The notes under the pieces were generated by a model that ran no database searches, was not told where the DNA came from, and saw only the letters and a program-made list of their open reading frames with translations. Shown here piece after piece: positions 32,420-39,616 of a stretch of 64,000 nt of DNA. Source of the DNA: Sphingomonas sanxanigenens DSM 19645 = NX02 (GTDB lineage Bacteria; Pseudomonadota; Alphaproteobacteria; Sphingomonadales; Sphingomonadaceae); the NCBI RefSeq assembly GCF_000512205.2, contig NZ_CP006644.1, positions 868,001-932,000 on the forward strand, written 5' to 3'. Made by a program: the position numbers and the translations under genes. Position 1 is the stretch's first letter, and every line of letters starts with the position of its first letter.

Positions 32420-32700
32420 GAACCGCCCCGCGATTTTAGCCACGCGCTTTCTAGGCCTAGAAAGAATTGCGGAGACACGCCGAACGCCTTTCCCAACTTC
32501 GCGGCGGATTTCTCGCCAATTCGCATTGTCGGCTCATCAGGCCCGCATGCGTCGTAGAAGTCGAGCGACAGCCGGCAAATGCCGAAATCATGAGCGGAGC
32601 CGTCGCACATGCGCCACGCCAGTTGGTCCGCTGTCCAACCACGTGCGATCAATTCCTCCGCGATCACCTCGCTTGGGTGCGGCGCCAGGATCTCACTCAT
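32416..32700 (-). CDS. HigA/XRE-family-like protein, without a toxin partner
   Basis: A protein of 94 aa. HPSEVIAEELIARGWTADQL resembles the first helices of HigA-type antidote and XRE regulators, and SAAKLGKAFGVSPQFFLGLE the C-terminal end of that domain. Between them lies an unusual insertion (GSAHDFGICRLSLDFYDACG) where the recognition helix would be, so DNA binding is uncertain. No RelE/HigB-like toxin is adjacent. It may regulate the accessory operon. Confidence 0.65.
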   Translation of the reverse strand: MSEILAPHPSEVIAEELIARGWTADQLAWRMCDGSAHDFGICRLSLDFYDACGPDEPTMRIGEKSAAKLGKAFGVSPQFFLGLESAWLKSRGGS

Positions 32701-32962
32701 CGTCAGGTCTCCTGATTGCGGTGGCGATGTCGCGACACGCTTTCGCAGACTGATCTGGCGCGGGGATGGTGCGGCGGTTCCATGCGGCGATGGCGGCCTC
32801 AGGCGTCGAGCGCTGGATCACCAGCCCGCAACCGTCGCCGCGCTCGGCTTCGCACTCCACCTGCCACCATTCTATCCCGGCTTGCACTCGCCCTAATGTT
32901 CCGGGCTGTCCGCACAGGGGGCACGGTTCCAGCGCCGCCCGCAGCGCCTCGGTCTCACTCAT
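32693..32962 (-). CDS. Lar-like restriction alleviation protein
   Basis: An 89-aa protein. LEPCPLCGQPGTLGRVQAG, then WWQVECEAERGDGCGLVIQR and STPEAAIAAWNRR are the standard Lar-family blocks: a CxxC zinc knuckle, a second Cys pair and an AIxAWNRR end. Rac-prophage Lar reduces type I restriction by stimulating methylation. A second Lar-like domain is encoded at 34203-35027. Confidence 0.78.
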   Translation of the reverse strand: MSETEALRAALEPCPLCGQPGTLGRVQAGIEWWQVECEAERGDGCGLVIQRSTPEAAIAAWNRRTIPAPDQSAKACRDIATAIRRPDDE

Positions 32963-33209
32963 GGGTGGTGTCCTTGTTGGAGGGTGTGTCGGCAGCTTCG
33001 TTCCGCCAGCCTATCCATGACTGCTTTTCAGCCGCCAGACGGATGCGCTGCACTTCGTTGAACCACGCTAAGGCTTTTCTTTCACGCGGGTCGCCAGCGA
33101 GGTCTTGCATCGCCTTGACGAGTATTTTCTCTAGCAGCCGGGCATCGTCATGGCCGTACAGATGGATCGGCGTCGCGATGACGTGACCGAATTTCCGGCT
33201 CGCGCTCAA
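32955..33209 (-). CDS. Hypothetical phage protein (84 aa)
   Basis: The TTG at 33209 lies 5 nt after a strong AGGAGG, which decides the start. The 84-residue product begins MSASRKFGHVIATPIHLYGH and has a helical, charged middle (LAGDPRERKALAWFNEVQRI). No family was recognised. It overlaps the Lar-like gene by 8 nt. Confidence 0.55.
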   Translation of the reverse strand: MSASRKFGHVIATPIHLYGHDDARLLEKILVKAMQDLAGDPRERKALAWFNEVQRIRLAAEKQSWIGWRNEAADTPSNKDTTHE

Positions 33210-33252
33210 CTCAACCTCCTATTCAAAGTCTCAAGCCCGGCCGCGGCCGCCA

Positions 33253-33375
33253 TCACCGCGCACCCGGCGACGATCCAGCCCCAATGCCGGGGCCGTCACG
33301 CTCCAGCCGATAGCGGTATGTGCTGCACGGTGAGATGATCGCGCTCGATGTCGCGAACAGATCCATCCCGCTCAT
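33253..33375 (-). pseudogene. Probable DUF1643 N-terminal remnant (40 codons)
   Basis: ATG at 33375 overlaps the upstream stop. MSGMDLFATSSAIISPCSTY continues as RYRLERDGPG and then stops. The ISPCxxYRYRLxRD opening resembles the start of DUF1643 proteins, which normally run on to ~150 aa with a VMxNPSTAD block that is missing here. In another frame, 33206-33286 encodes a membrane-helix-like stretch (HWGWIVAGCAVMAAAAGLET) with no start. A deletion fusing two former genes would explain this. The DUF1643 link is from memory. Confidence 0.4.
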
Positions 33376-33749
33376 TGATTCTCTCCTGAACACAGGTGAG
33401 GAAATGCCTCCCGGAAGGCCGCACGCCGCTTCTGCGCACCCTTATTCCAAAGGACGTGGATCACGGCGGCTACCCGGTTCGCGGCAATCTTCTGATTGGC
33501 GACGGCGACCGAGCGACTGTGGAGATAGTCGCCCTCCAGCTTGGCCGCGATATCCAACGCCGCTTGTTCCGCCTCTCGCAGCGCTGCTATGCGCGCTTCC
33601 TCGCGGTGACGGGCGAGGATTTCCACGAGGAGACTATCGTCCGCCCGGCCGCCGAGGATCTCACCCGAGGTAAAATCCTTCTCGAAATAGACGGCGCACT
33701 CGGCAGCCGCCTGTCGGTCCTTCGGCGTTACCGTATTCCCGCCATTCAT
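33372..33749 (-). CDS. Hypothetical phage protein (125 aa)
   Basis: A 125-aa mainly helical protein. LLVEILARHREEARIAALRE, then AEQAALDIAAKLEGDYLHSR and VAAVIHVLWNKGAQKRRA suggest a long charged helix bundle. The start overlaps the upstream gene (ATGA) and the end overlaps the DUF1643-like remnant. No family was recognised. Confidence 0.55.
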   Translation of the reverse strand: MNGGNTVTPKDRQAAAECAVYFEKDFTSGEILGGRADDSLLVEILARHREEARIAALREAEQAALDIAAKLEGDYLHSRSVAVANQKIAANRVAAVIHVLWNKGAQKRRAAFREAFPHLCSGENQ

Positions 33750-33967
33750 GGTCGCATCCCTTCTCTGCTAAGCCGCGAAGGGCCCACCTCGTTGATGATC
33801 TCAGCCAGGATTTGGGCGCGCTTCTCCCCGTAGCCTGATGAGCCGCAGTCGATCAGAAAGCCGTCTGCCAGCAAAACCATGTGAACGACGGCACCGCCCT
33901 GATCGCAGTTGATCTCACGGCGGCAGACCAGCGCTTTGTCGCTGGCCAGTTCTTCCCAACGGCTCAC
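33746..33967 (-). CDS. Hypothetical phage protein (73 aa)
   Basis: GTG at 33967 overlaps the upstream stop (GTGA). The product reads VSRWEELASDKALVCRREIN, then CDQGGAVVHMVLLADGFLID and C-terminal AQILAEIINEVGP. It looks like a small alpha/beta fold with two Cys. Function unknown. Confidence 0.5.
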   Translation of the reverse strand: MSRWEELASDKALVCRREINCDQGGAVVHMVLLADGFLIDCGSSGYGEKRAQILAEIINEVGPSRLSREGMRP

Positions 33968-34206
33968 CGTCCCTCTCCCTCGTCGGTGGTTGTGGGCGGG
34001 GTGGGAGGCTCTGGAAGCGGCATCCAGTGGGTGGGAGGATGCGCCCATTCGCGGACCACCTCGCCGCCCCAGATCCAAGCATCGTGGGCATCGCTGTAGT
34101 AACCGCTCGCCATGCGCCAGTTGGAAAAGCTGGGAGCGCTTGTGTCCGCCCACAGCAGTATCTCGCGCATTTTCGGCGCGGTGCCAATGTCCTGCCACTC
34201 GCTCAT
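33964..34206 (-). CDS. DUF551-like phage protein
   Basis: An 80-aa protein. MSEWQDIGTAPKMREILLWA, then GGEVVREWAHPPTHWMPLPE ends in the PTHWMPLPEPP block that typifies DUF551-domain proteins of prophages. Function unknown in all members known to me. The start overlaps the end of the upstream Zn-domain gene. Confidence 0.72.
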   Translation of the reverse strand: MSEWQDIGTAPKMREILLWADTSAPSFSNWRMASGYYSDAHDAWIWGGEVVREWAHPPTHWMPLPEPPTPPTTTDEGEGR

Positions 34207-35027
34207 TTTCCAACTCCTGCTTCGATAGCCTGCCGCACCAATTCCTTATCCGCCTCGCTCAGCCCTTTCTCACGGGCATAGCGGTCGAGCGGGGTTTCGG
34301 GATCGGCGATGAGGTCGAGGTGGCGGAGGAGTTTCACGAACCGCTCGCCACCTCCTAAATGCACGAAAGGCGGATTCCATAAGGCCAGCGCTTCCTGCTC
34401 GCTCATCCGTTCGATCGTGACTGAGGTGGAGGGGGGTGGGGCACGCCGGTTCCAGTCGGAGACAGCTCCTTCCCGGCTCATACGGTGCTTGGTGATATGC
34501 TCTCCGCACTCCGTGCTGACACACATAACGGTCCAGACGCCGCGCTCTCCATCAAGGCAGGGCTTGCGTCCACAGAACGGGCAAGGCAGCAGTTCCTCCC
34601 CCGCGGCTTCGGGCTTGGCGAGGCGGGGGCGGTAGGCGATTATGTCGGTGCCGGAGCCTACATGCCCCCACCGATAGCGTGACACGTCATTGCCCGATAA
34701 AGGGCCATCTCGAAGCATGACCTCGACATCGCCCTCGACCGGCGCACCCGCTCCGCCCGACCAAGGCACAAAAGGCTGCTCGTCTGGATGAGCGGCGTTG
34801 TACGCGAAGACGGTGTTCGCCCAATGCGAGGCGGGCAGGCGGATCCACTGGCAGGACGGCCAGTCGACGTTAGGCGGGAAGAAACGACCTCCGTTACCGC
34901 ATTCGCCATCCTTGTCCTGAAAGAACACCGGAATGTCGTGGGTCAGCCACCCCGGCCGTCCGGACACAGGGATCTCGGGGCCCCAGGTGATGGGCGATTG
35001 GCCCGCGGCTGTCTGGGGGGCGGTCAT
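34203..35027 (-). CDS. Large accessory protein with Lar-like zinc domain
   Basis: A 274-aa protein starting at ATG 35027, which overlaps the methyltransferase stop. Residues ~1-140 form an unrecognised domain with KDGECGNGGRFFPPNVDWPS. Residues ~150-210 contain ELLPCPFCGRKPCLDGERGV, then VMCVSTECGEHITKHRMSRE and AVSDWNRRAP, a Lar-type zinc domain with three Cys pairs. The C-terminus (MSEQEALALWNPPF, then LDRYAREKGLSEADKELVRQ) is helical. It looks like a fusion of three modules. A role in restriction alleviation or DNA processing is possible. Confidence 0.65.
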   Translation of the reverse strand: MTAPQTAAGQSPITWGPEIPVSGRPGWLTHDIPVFFQDKDGECGNGGRFFPPNVDWPSCQWIRLPASHWANTVFAYNAAHPDEQPFVPWSGGAGAPVEGDVEVMLRDGPLSGNDVSRYRWGHVGSGTDIIAYRPRLAKPEAAGEELLPCPFCGRKPCLDGERGVWTVMCVSTECGEHITKHRMSREGAVSDWNRRAPPPSTSVTIERMSEQEALALWNPPFVHLGGGERFVKLLRHLDLIADPETPLDRYAREKGLSEADKELVRQAIEAGVGK

Positions 35028-35551
35028 GCGGCCTCCATGGCGCGAATAGGTTGAGCCAAAATGCCGAGCCCATTCAGCTCGGCGTTTTCGAGTGCGCGCT
35101 GCGCTTTGTCGCCTGCGGCCCAAAGAGCAGTTCCATTGGACGGCGAGGCGCCCTCGCTCCCGTCAGGCCGGAGGAACCGGAGCTTGCGCGTGAACAGGAC
35201 AGCATCAGCCTTCGCCCATGCATCCCAAAACCACGGCGCGGACGTGCGGTCCGGCGTCAGCGCGATGCCGTCGCCATGTGCGAAGAATTTATCGAGCCAC
35301 GGGGCCAGCGCATTGCGGCCGCCAAACGGCGGGTTCATCCAGATGAAGCCATGCCACTCTCGCTCGAGACTATTTTCCCAGAGCCAGCGGCGCCCGCCTT
35401 TTGGGCTGGTCGGTATCAGGCGGTCGCCGATCCATGACGGGATGAGGCGCGGTGCGGCAACGTCCATGTCGAACCGGCAACCGAGCGCTTCGAAGACATG
35501 CGGCGGCGTGTACCATTCGTCGCTCGCGCCGGGGGTGTCCCAATACGCCAT
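35024..35551 (-). CDS. Phage N6-adenine DNA methyltransferase (Dam-type)
   Basis: A protein of 175 aa. MAYWDTPGASDEWYTPPHVF, FDMDVAAP and FIWMNPPFGGRNALAPWLDK are the signatures of the phage N-6-adenine methyltransferase family: YTPP near the start, DVAA, and the catalytic NPPF. RBS AAGGAGG precedes ATG 35551. It is the first gene of the minus-strand operon, directly under the ACTAGYGG repeat array. It probably protects phage DNA from host restriction. Confidence 0.85.
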   Translation of the reverse strand: MAYWDTPGASDEWYTPPHVFEALGCRFDMDVAAPRLIPSWIGDRLIPTSPKGGRRWLWENSLEREWHGFIWMNPPFGGRNALAPWLDKFFAHGDGIALTPDRTSAPWFWDAWAKADAVLFTRKLRFLRPDGSEGASPSNGTALWAAGDKAQRALENAELNGLGILAQPIRAMEAA

Positions 35552-35650
35552 CAGAGACTTGCCTCCTTATCCACTAGCGGGTAAGTGACATAACCACTAG
35601 CGGATTGCAAGAGGAAAGCACTAGTGGAAACTGCAGATTCGACTAGCGGA
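35552..35650. promoter_or_regulatory. Divergent control region with four ACTAGYGG boxes
   Basis: Four 10-bp boxes occur at 35571-35580 and 35594-35603 (both CCACTAGCGG), 35618-35627 (GCACTAGTGG) and 35640-35649 (CGACTAGCGG). Start-to-start distances are 23, 24 and 22 bp, about two helical turns, so all boxes face one side of the DNA. They lie between the Dam-type gene (minus) and the ribbon-helix-helix-like gene (plus). The third box covers that gene's probable GTG start. This layout is expected of a cooperative operator for an RHH repressor. Confidence 0.65.
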
Positions 35651-35845
35651 AATGTTCCGGCTACATCCCGGCGCATGACGCGCCCGAAAGAGTTCGACGA
35701 ACAGCTAGCGTTCCTCGTGAAGCGCGGGACGAAAGAGCGGATCGACGCGGCTCGGGGCGATATGCCGAAAGCGGAGTTTCTGCGCGCAGCGATCGACGAA
35801 GCGATCGAGCGCGCCCGCCGCAAGCGCGAAAAAGAGGCGCGGTGA
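35624..35845 (+). CDS. Ribbon-helix-helix (CopG/Arc-like) regulator
   Basis: A protein of 73 aa from GTG 35624, which has AGAGGAAA upstream. ATG 35675 would give 56 aa but lacks a ribosome binding site. KEFDEQLAFLVKRGTKERID resembles the beta-strand and helix A of RHH proteins. AEFLRAAIDEAIERARRKRE is the second helix. It is divergent from the minus-strand operon, and the four ACTAGYGG boxes lie between and over its start. It is the best candidate for autorepressor and repressor of the accessory operon. Confidence 0.65.
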   Translation: METADSTSGNVPATSRRMTRPKEFDEQLAFLVKRGTKERIDAARGDMPKAEFLRAAIDEAIERARRKREKEAR

Positions 35846-35859
35846 GTGTCCGGGATTTT

Positions 35860-35880
35860 TCCGGGGATCGTTGTCCCGGA
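35860..35880. other. Small GC hairpin
   Basis: TCCGGG (35860) pairs with CCCGGA (35875) around a 9-nt loop just downstream of the RHH gene. There is no T-tract, so it is only a weak terminator candidate. Confidence 0.3.
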
Positions 35881-35963
35881 GCATTCCACGTGTTGCCGCT
35901 CTGTTCCGAAGCGTCTGGTTGACCGGCCCCAAAAAGCCCGTAAAAGCGCGGTTTCCCGAGTAG

Positions 35964-36039
35964 GGGCGCTTAGCTCAGTTGGTAGAGCATCTCGTTTACA
36001 CCGAGAGGGTCGGCGGTTCGAGCCCGTCAGCGCCCACCA
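35964..36039 (+). tRNA. tRNA-Val (anticodon TAC)
   Basis: A full cloverleaf can be drawn: acceptor GGGCGCT/AGCGCCC, D-arm GCTC...GAGC, anticodon stem TCTCG/CGAGA with loop TTTACAC (anticodon TAC, Val), T-arm GGCGG-TTCGAGC-CCGTC, discriminator A and an encoded CCA at 36037-36039. It is the first clearly host gene right of the prophage. Confidence 0.95.
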
Positions 36040-36414
36040 GCGGCTTCCCATATCGGCGACGATCCGATCGACATGTGCCGGCGACGCCGTGGTCGCCGCG
36101 CCGTGATGTCCGCGCCACCCGCAGAATGATCCGCTTCGGAGCGATATGATGCGGGGCGGTGAAGAATGTCGCAAGCAGCGACGCACCCCGGCCCGGTGAT
36201 GCCGGAATGTCACGCCGTGCCGAGGAAAACGCCTGGCGAGCGGGAACGGCGATACTTCCGTAACGATCCCTGCCGAACAATGCTTCAAGCGCCGCCGAAA
36301 CGACCGAACTGCGACATTGTTGCAACAGTTTCACCTTTTTGTGCGCTTGCGTTGAAACCTCCTGAGAGGTAGTGGGTTTTCGCTGTCCGAGTGACACTGT
36401 GAAAGGGGACTTCT
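36040..36414. other. Intergenic region upstream of the OmpA-like gene
   Basis: 375 nt without a credible gene. Near the 3' end there is a perfect palindrome TGTTGCAACA (36318-36327). A possible promoter follows, TTGAAA at 36352 with a weak -10, then the ribosome binding site GAAAGGGGA. Nothing else stands out. Confidence 0.4.
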
Positions 36415-37542
36415 ATGCGGAACCTTGCCATCGCGATGGCATTGGCATCGACTGCGCTCGCCTCGCCCGCAATGGCGCGGGACGATGCGTGGTACATCGG
36501 CGTCGAAGCTGGTGCTATGATCGTCGAAGATATCGATCTCGATATCGGCGCGGTCGATAACGGCGCAACCATCGACTCCAAATATGGCTACGATGCCGAT
36601 GGCATCATCGGCTACGACTTCGGCATGTTCCGCGCTGAAGCGGAAGTCGCCTACAAGCGTGCCAGCATCGACAGCCTGACCTCGACCGCCGGTATCCCGC
36701 GCGGCAACTCCGGAACGCTGGTCAACGGCGACTTCGAAGGTGCTGTCGGCACGCTGTCGGCGCTCAGCTTCATGGTCAACGGCCTGCTCGACTTCGGCGG
36801 TGAGGAAGATGGCCTCGCCGGTTATGTCGGCGGCGGTGCCGGTGTGGCCCGCGTGAAGTATGACGGGGTGACCGTCCAGACGTCGGAAGGCGGACCGTTC
36901 CTCGACGATTCCGATACCGGTTTCGCGTGGCAGGTCATCGCGGGCATCCGCGCGCCGATCACCGAAAACCTGGACGTCGGCCTGAAGTACCGCTTCTTCA
37001 ACGTCGACAATGTCGACATGGTGGACCGCCTGGGTCGCGATGTGAGCAGCAGGTTCCGCTCGCACAGCCTCCTCGGCAGCTTCATCTACAACTTCGGCGC
37101 GCCGACCCCGCCGCCGCCGCCGCCGCCGGAGCCCGCTCCGCCGCCGCCGCCGGTAGAAACCCCGCCGCCGCCGCCGCCGCCGGTCGTCGAATGCACCCCG
37201 GGGCCGTACATTGTGTTCTTCGAGTGGGACAAGTCGGACATCACGCCGGAAGCGGCGTCGATCCTCGACAACGCCGTCACCGCTTATGGCAATTGCGGCC
37301 AGGCGCAGGTCATGCTCGCCGGTCACGCCGACCGCTCGGGCTCGGCCAGGTACAATGTGGGCCTGTCGGAGCGTCGCAACGCTTCGGTCCGTGCCTACCT
37401 CGAATCGCGTGGCATCGCGGGTGGCGTCATCACGACGCAGGCCTTCGGCGAGAGCCGTCCGCGCGTCGAGACTGCCGACGGTGTTCGCGAACTGCAGAAC
37501 CGTCGTGTGGAAATCACCTACGGGCCCGGCGCCGGCATGTAA
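36415..37542 (+). CDS. OmpA-family outer membrane protein with proline-rich linker
   Basis: A protein of 375 aa. A signal peptide (MRNLAIAMALASTALASPAM, cleaved after AMA, ~residue 21) precedes an 8-strand beta-barrel domain (YIGVEAGAMIVEDIDLDIGA; GYVGGGAGVARVKYDG). A poly-proline linker follows at ~230-258, then an OmpA C-terminal peptidoglycan-binding domain (YIVFFEWDKSDITPEAASIL; GHADRSGSARYNVGLSERRN). It anchors outer membrane to murein. It ends at a strong terminator. Confidence 0.92.
   Translation: MRNLAIAMALASTALASPAMARDDAWYIGVEAGAMIVEDIDLDIGAVDNGATIDSKYGYDADGIIGYDFGMFRAEAEVAYKRASIDSLTSTAGIPRGNSGTLVNGDFEGAVGTLSALSFMVNGLLDFGGEEDGLAGYVGGGAGVARVKYDGVTVQTSEGGPFLDDSDTGFAWQVIAGIRAPITENLDVGLKYRFFNVDNVDMVDRLGRDVSSRFRSHSLLGSFIYNFGAPTPPPPPPPEPAPPPPPVETPPPPPPPVVECTPGPYIVFFEWDKSDITPEAASILDNAVTAYGNCGQAQVMLAGHADRSGSARYNVGLSERRNASVRAYLESRGIAGGVITTQAFGESRPRVETADGVRELQNRRVEITYGPGAGM
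37110..37191 (+). repeat. CCG microsatellite encoding the poly-proline linker
   Basis: Runs of CCG and near-CCG codons at 37110-37137, 37140-37157 and 37161-37185 encode three proline blocks in the OmpA linker. In-frame slippage here would alter linker length without breaking the gene. Confidence 0.75.
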
Positions 37543-37580
37543 TGCCGCGCCTGAACCTTCGGGTTCGGGGCTGGAAAATC

Positions 37581-37613
37581 GGGGAGTCGGTCGTCAGACC
37601 GGCTCCCCTTTTT
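37581..37613 (+). terminator. Rho-independent terminator after the OmpA-like gene
   Basis: GGGGAGTCGGTC pairs with GACCGGCTCCCC (12 bp with one G-U) around GTCA, followed directly by TTTTT. Confidence 0.9.
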
Positions 37614-37765
37614 CTTGTCCGCGCCCGGCGGGGGCGGGCGGGCAGGGCAGGGGCGCGGCGCCGCGCGGGCTATCCCGTGCGACGGCGCGGTCGAACAGAG
37701 GTTGCCAGCGCCGCGGCGCCGCGCCATGGGGCGGCCGTTCCAGCAAGAGCGAAAAGGCAGCGAAC

Positions 37766-39130
37766 GTGAAGATCGTGATGATCGGGGCCGGATATGTCGG
37801 CCTGGTTTCGGGGGCGTGCCTGGCCGACTTCGGCCATGACGTGATCTGCGTGGACAAGGATGCCGGCAAGATCGCCGATCTCGAAGCCAACCGGATGCCG
37901 ATCTACGAGCCGGGCCTCGCCCAGCTCGTGAAATCGAATGTCGAGACGGGGCGGCTGTCCTTCTCGCTCGATCTGCCGGCGGCGGTTGCCGATGCGGACG
38001 CGATCTTCATCGCGGTGGGCACGCCGTCGCGCCGCGGCGATGGCCATGCCGACCTCAGCTATGTGTTCGCCGCCACGCGGGAGATCGGGGCGGCGCTGAC
38101 CGGCCCGACAGTGGTCGTCACCAAATCCACCGTGCCCGTCGGCACCGGGGACCAGGTCGAGCGGATCCTGCGCGACGTCGCGCCGGATATCGAGGCCGCG
38201 GTCGTCTCGAATCCGGAATTCCTGCGCGAAGGCGCGGCGATCGGCGACTTCAAGCGCCCCGACCGCATCGTCATCGGCACCACCGATGAACGTGCCCGCG
38301 CGGTGATGCGCGCAATCTATCGCCCGCTCTACCTCAACGAGGCGCCGCTGCTGTTCACCGCACGCCGCACCGCCGAGCTGATCAAATATGCCGCGAACGC
38401 CTTCCTCGCGACCAAGATCACCTTCATCAACGAGATCGCCGACCTGTGCGAGCAGGTCGATGCCGATGTGAAGGATGTCGCGCGCGGCATCGGGCTCGAC
38501 AATCGGATCGGCCCCAAATTCCTCCACGCCGGCCCGGGCTTCGGCGGCTCCTGCTTCCCCAAGGATACGCTGGCGCTGCTCAAGACCGCCGAGGATCATG
38601 AAAGCCCGATGCGCATCGTCGAGGCGGTGGTGCAGGTCAACGAACAGCGCAAGCGCGCGATGGGGCGCAAGGTGATCCAGGCCGCGGGCGGCGACGTGCG
38701 CGGTAAGCGCATCGGCGTGCTCGGCCTCACCTTCAAGCCCAACACCGATGACATGCGCGATGCGCCGGCGCTGGCGATCGTCCAGACCCTGCTCGATGGC
38801 GGCGCGGAGGTGCGCGCCTTCGATCCTGAAGGGATGGAGGCCGCACGGCCGATGCTGCCGGACGTCACGCTGGTGGGCGATCCCTATGCCGCCGCGGAGG
38901 GCGCGGACGCGCTGGTGATCGTCACCGAGTGGGACCTGTTCCGCGCGCTCGATCTCAAGCGCGTTGCCCGGCTGATGGCGTTGCCGATTCTCGTCGATCT
39001 GCGCAACATCTATCCCCCCGAGGAAGCACTGGCGGCGGGATTCTCCTACACGTCGGTCGGCCGCAGCGCGGTTTCGGGGGATTTTGCCGCAGTGCAACCA
39101 AAGATGGCGGAGGACGCGGCGACAGGGTAA
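37766..39130 (+). CDS. ugd: UDP-glucose 6-dehydrogenase
   Basis: A protein of 454 aa, start GTG 37766 after AAGGCAGCGAAC. The N-terminal Rossmann fold is MKIVMIGAGYVGLVSGACLA. The active-site region is GFGGSCFPKDT, with catalytic Cys at ~263 and Lys at ~267. Other conserved blocks are SNPEFLREGAAIGDF, ELIKYAANAFLATKITFINE and LGLTFKPNTDDMRDAPAL. It makes UDP-glucuronate from UDP-glucose with 2 NAD+. With the neighbouring epimerase, AlgD-like enzyme and glycosyltransferase it points to uronic-acid polysaccharide synthesis. The Ugd type, not AlgD, is supported by the PSRRGDGHADLSYVF block. Confidence 0.92.
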   Translation: MKIVMIGAGYVGLVSGACLADFGHDVICVDKDAGKIADLEANRMPIYEPGLAQLVKSNVETGRLSFSLDLPAAVADADAIFIAVGTPSRRGDGHADLSYVFAATREIGAALTGPTVVVTKSTVPVGTGDQVERILRDVAPDIEAAVVSNPEFLREGAAIGDFKRPDRIVIGTTDERARAVMRAIYRPLYLNEAPLLFTARRTAELIKYAANAFLATKITFINEIADLCEQVDADVKDVARGIGLDNRIGPKFLHAGPGFGGSCFPKDTLALLKTAEDHESPMRIVEAVVQVNEQRKRAMGRKVIQAAGGDVRGKRIGVLGLTFKPNTDDMRDAPALAIVQTLLDGGAEVRAFDPEGMEAARPMLPDVTLVGDPYAAAEGADALVIVTEWDLFRALDLKRVARLMALPILVDLRNIYPPEEALAAGFSYTSVGRSAVSGDFAAVQPKMAEDAATG

Positions 39131-39281
39131 TAGGACGGCGGAGAAACGGAACCTGAGTCGTGCATAACCGTTGGTCGCCTGAATCTCTGCTGCACTGCGA
39201 TATGACACTTGCGTAATCAATTCATGTATGGCATTGCAGCATCAATCGAGCACGGCACACGAAGTCATGAGGGAGTGAAAC

Positions 39282-39557
39282 ATGGGTATTGGTAGGATCT
39301 CCACCGCGATTGCGGCTGTTCTCGCGCTTACGGCCACCCCGGTGATGGCTGCGGGTCAGTCGGTGCGTGCGTCCAGCTCGGCGCTGTCGGCGAAGGCGCT
39401 CAGCGGCGCCAAGGCCAACGCGCGCAAGGGTACTTTCCTGAACGAAGCCAGCAAGGCCACTTCGGGCGTGATCATGGGCGTTGTCGCTCTCGGTCTGGTG
39501 GTTACGGCGATCGTGATCGCTGCCGACGATGATGATGATGAGCCGACCAGCGACTGA
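39282..39557 (+). CDS. Small exported/membrane protein with acidic tail
   Basis: A protein of 91 aa with RBS GAGGGAG. The N-terminus MGIGRISTAIAAVLALTATP (ending MAA) is a signal peptide. Residues ~22-55 are basic and Ser/Ala-rich. ATSGVIMGVVALGLVVTAIV is a transmembrane helix, and the tail is DDDDDEPTSD. It sits between polysaccharide genes. Function unknown. It has its own terminator. Confidence 0.7.
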   Translation: MGIGRISTAIAAVLALTATPVMAAGQSVRASSSALSAKALSGAKANARKGTFLNEASKATSGVIMGVVALGLVVTAIVIAADDDDDEPTSD

Positions 39558-39586
39558 TCTTTCAGTCCTACCGGCTTGATTTAGAG

Positions 39587-39616
39587 AATGGCGGCCCGAA
39601 AGGGTCGCCATTTTTC
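39587..39616 (+). terminator. Rho-independent terminator
   Basis: AATGGCGGCCC pairs with GGGTCGCCATT (one G-U) around GAAA, followed by TTTTTC. Confidence 0.9.

Noticed and set aside
32416-32700. Toxin-antitoxin pair based on the HigA-like protein
   Set aside because: No HigB/RelE-like toxin is adjacent; the neighbours are 20- and 17-codon ORFs and a Lar-like gene.
35964-36039. tRNA-Val as the attachment site of the prophage
   Set aside because: Integrases usually use the 3' half of a tRNA and leave the intact copy with its 5' side on host DNA. Here the phage lies at the 5' side of a complete tRNA with CCA, and the other prophage end is outside the window, so no duplicated core could be compared.
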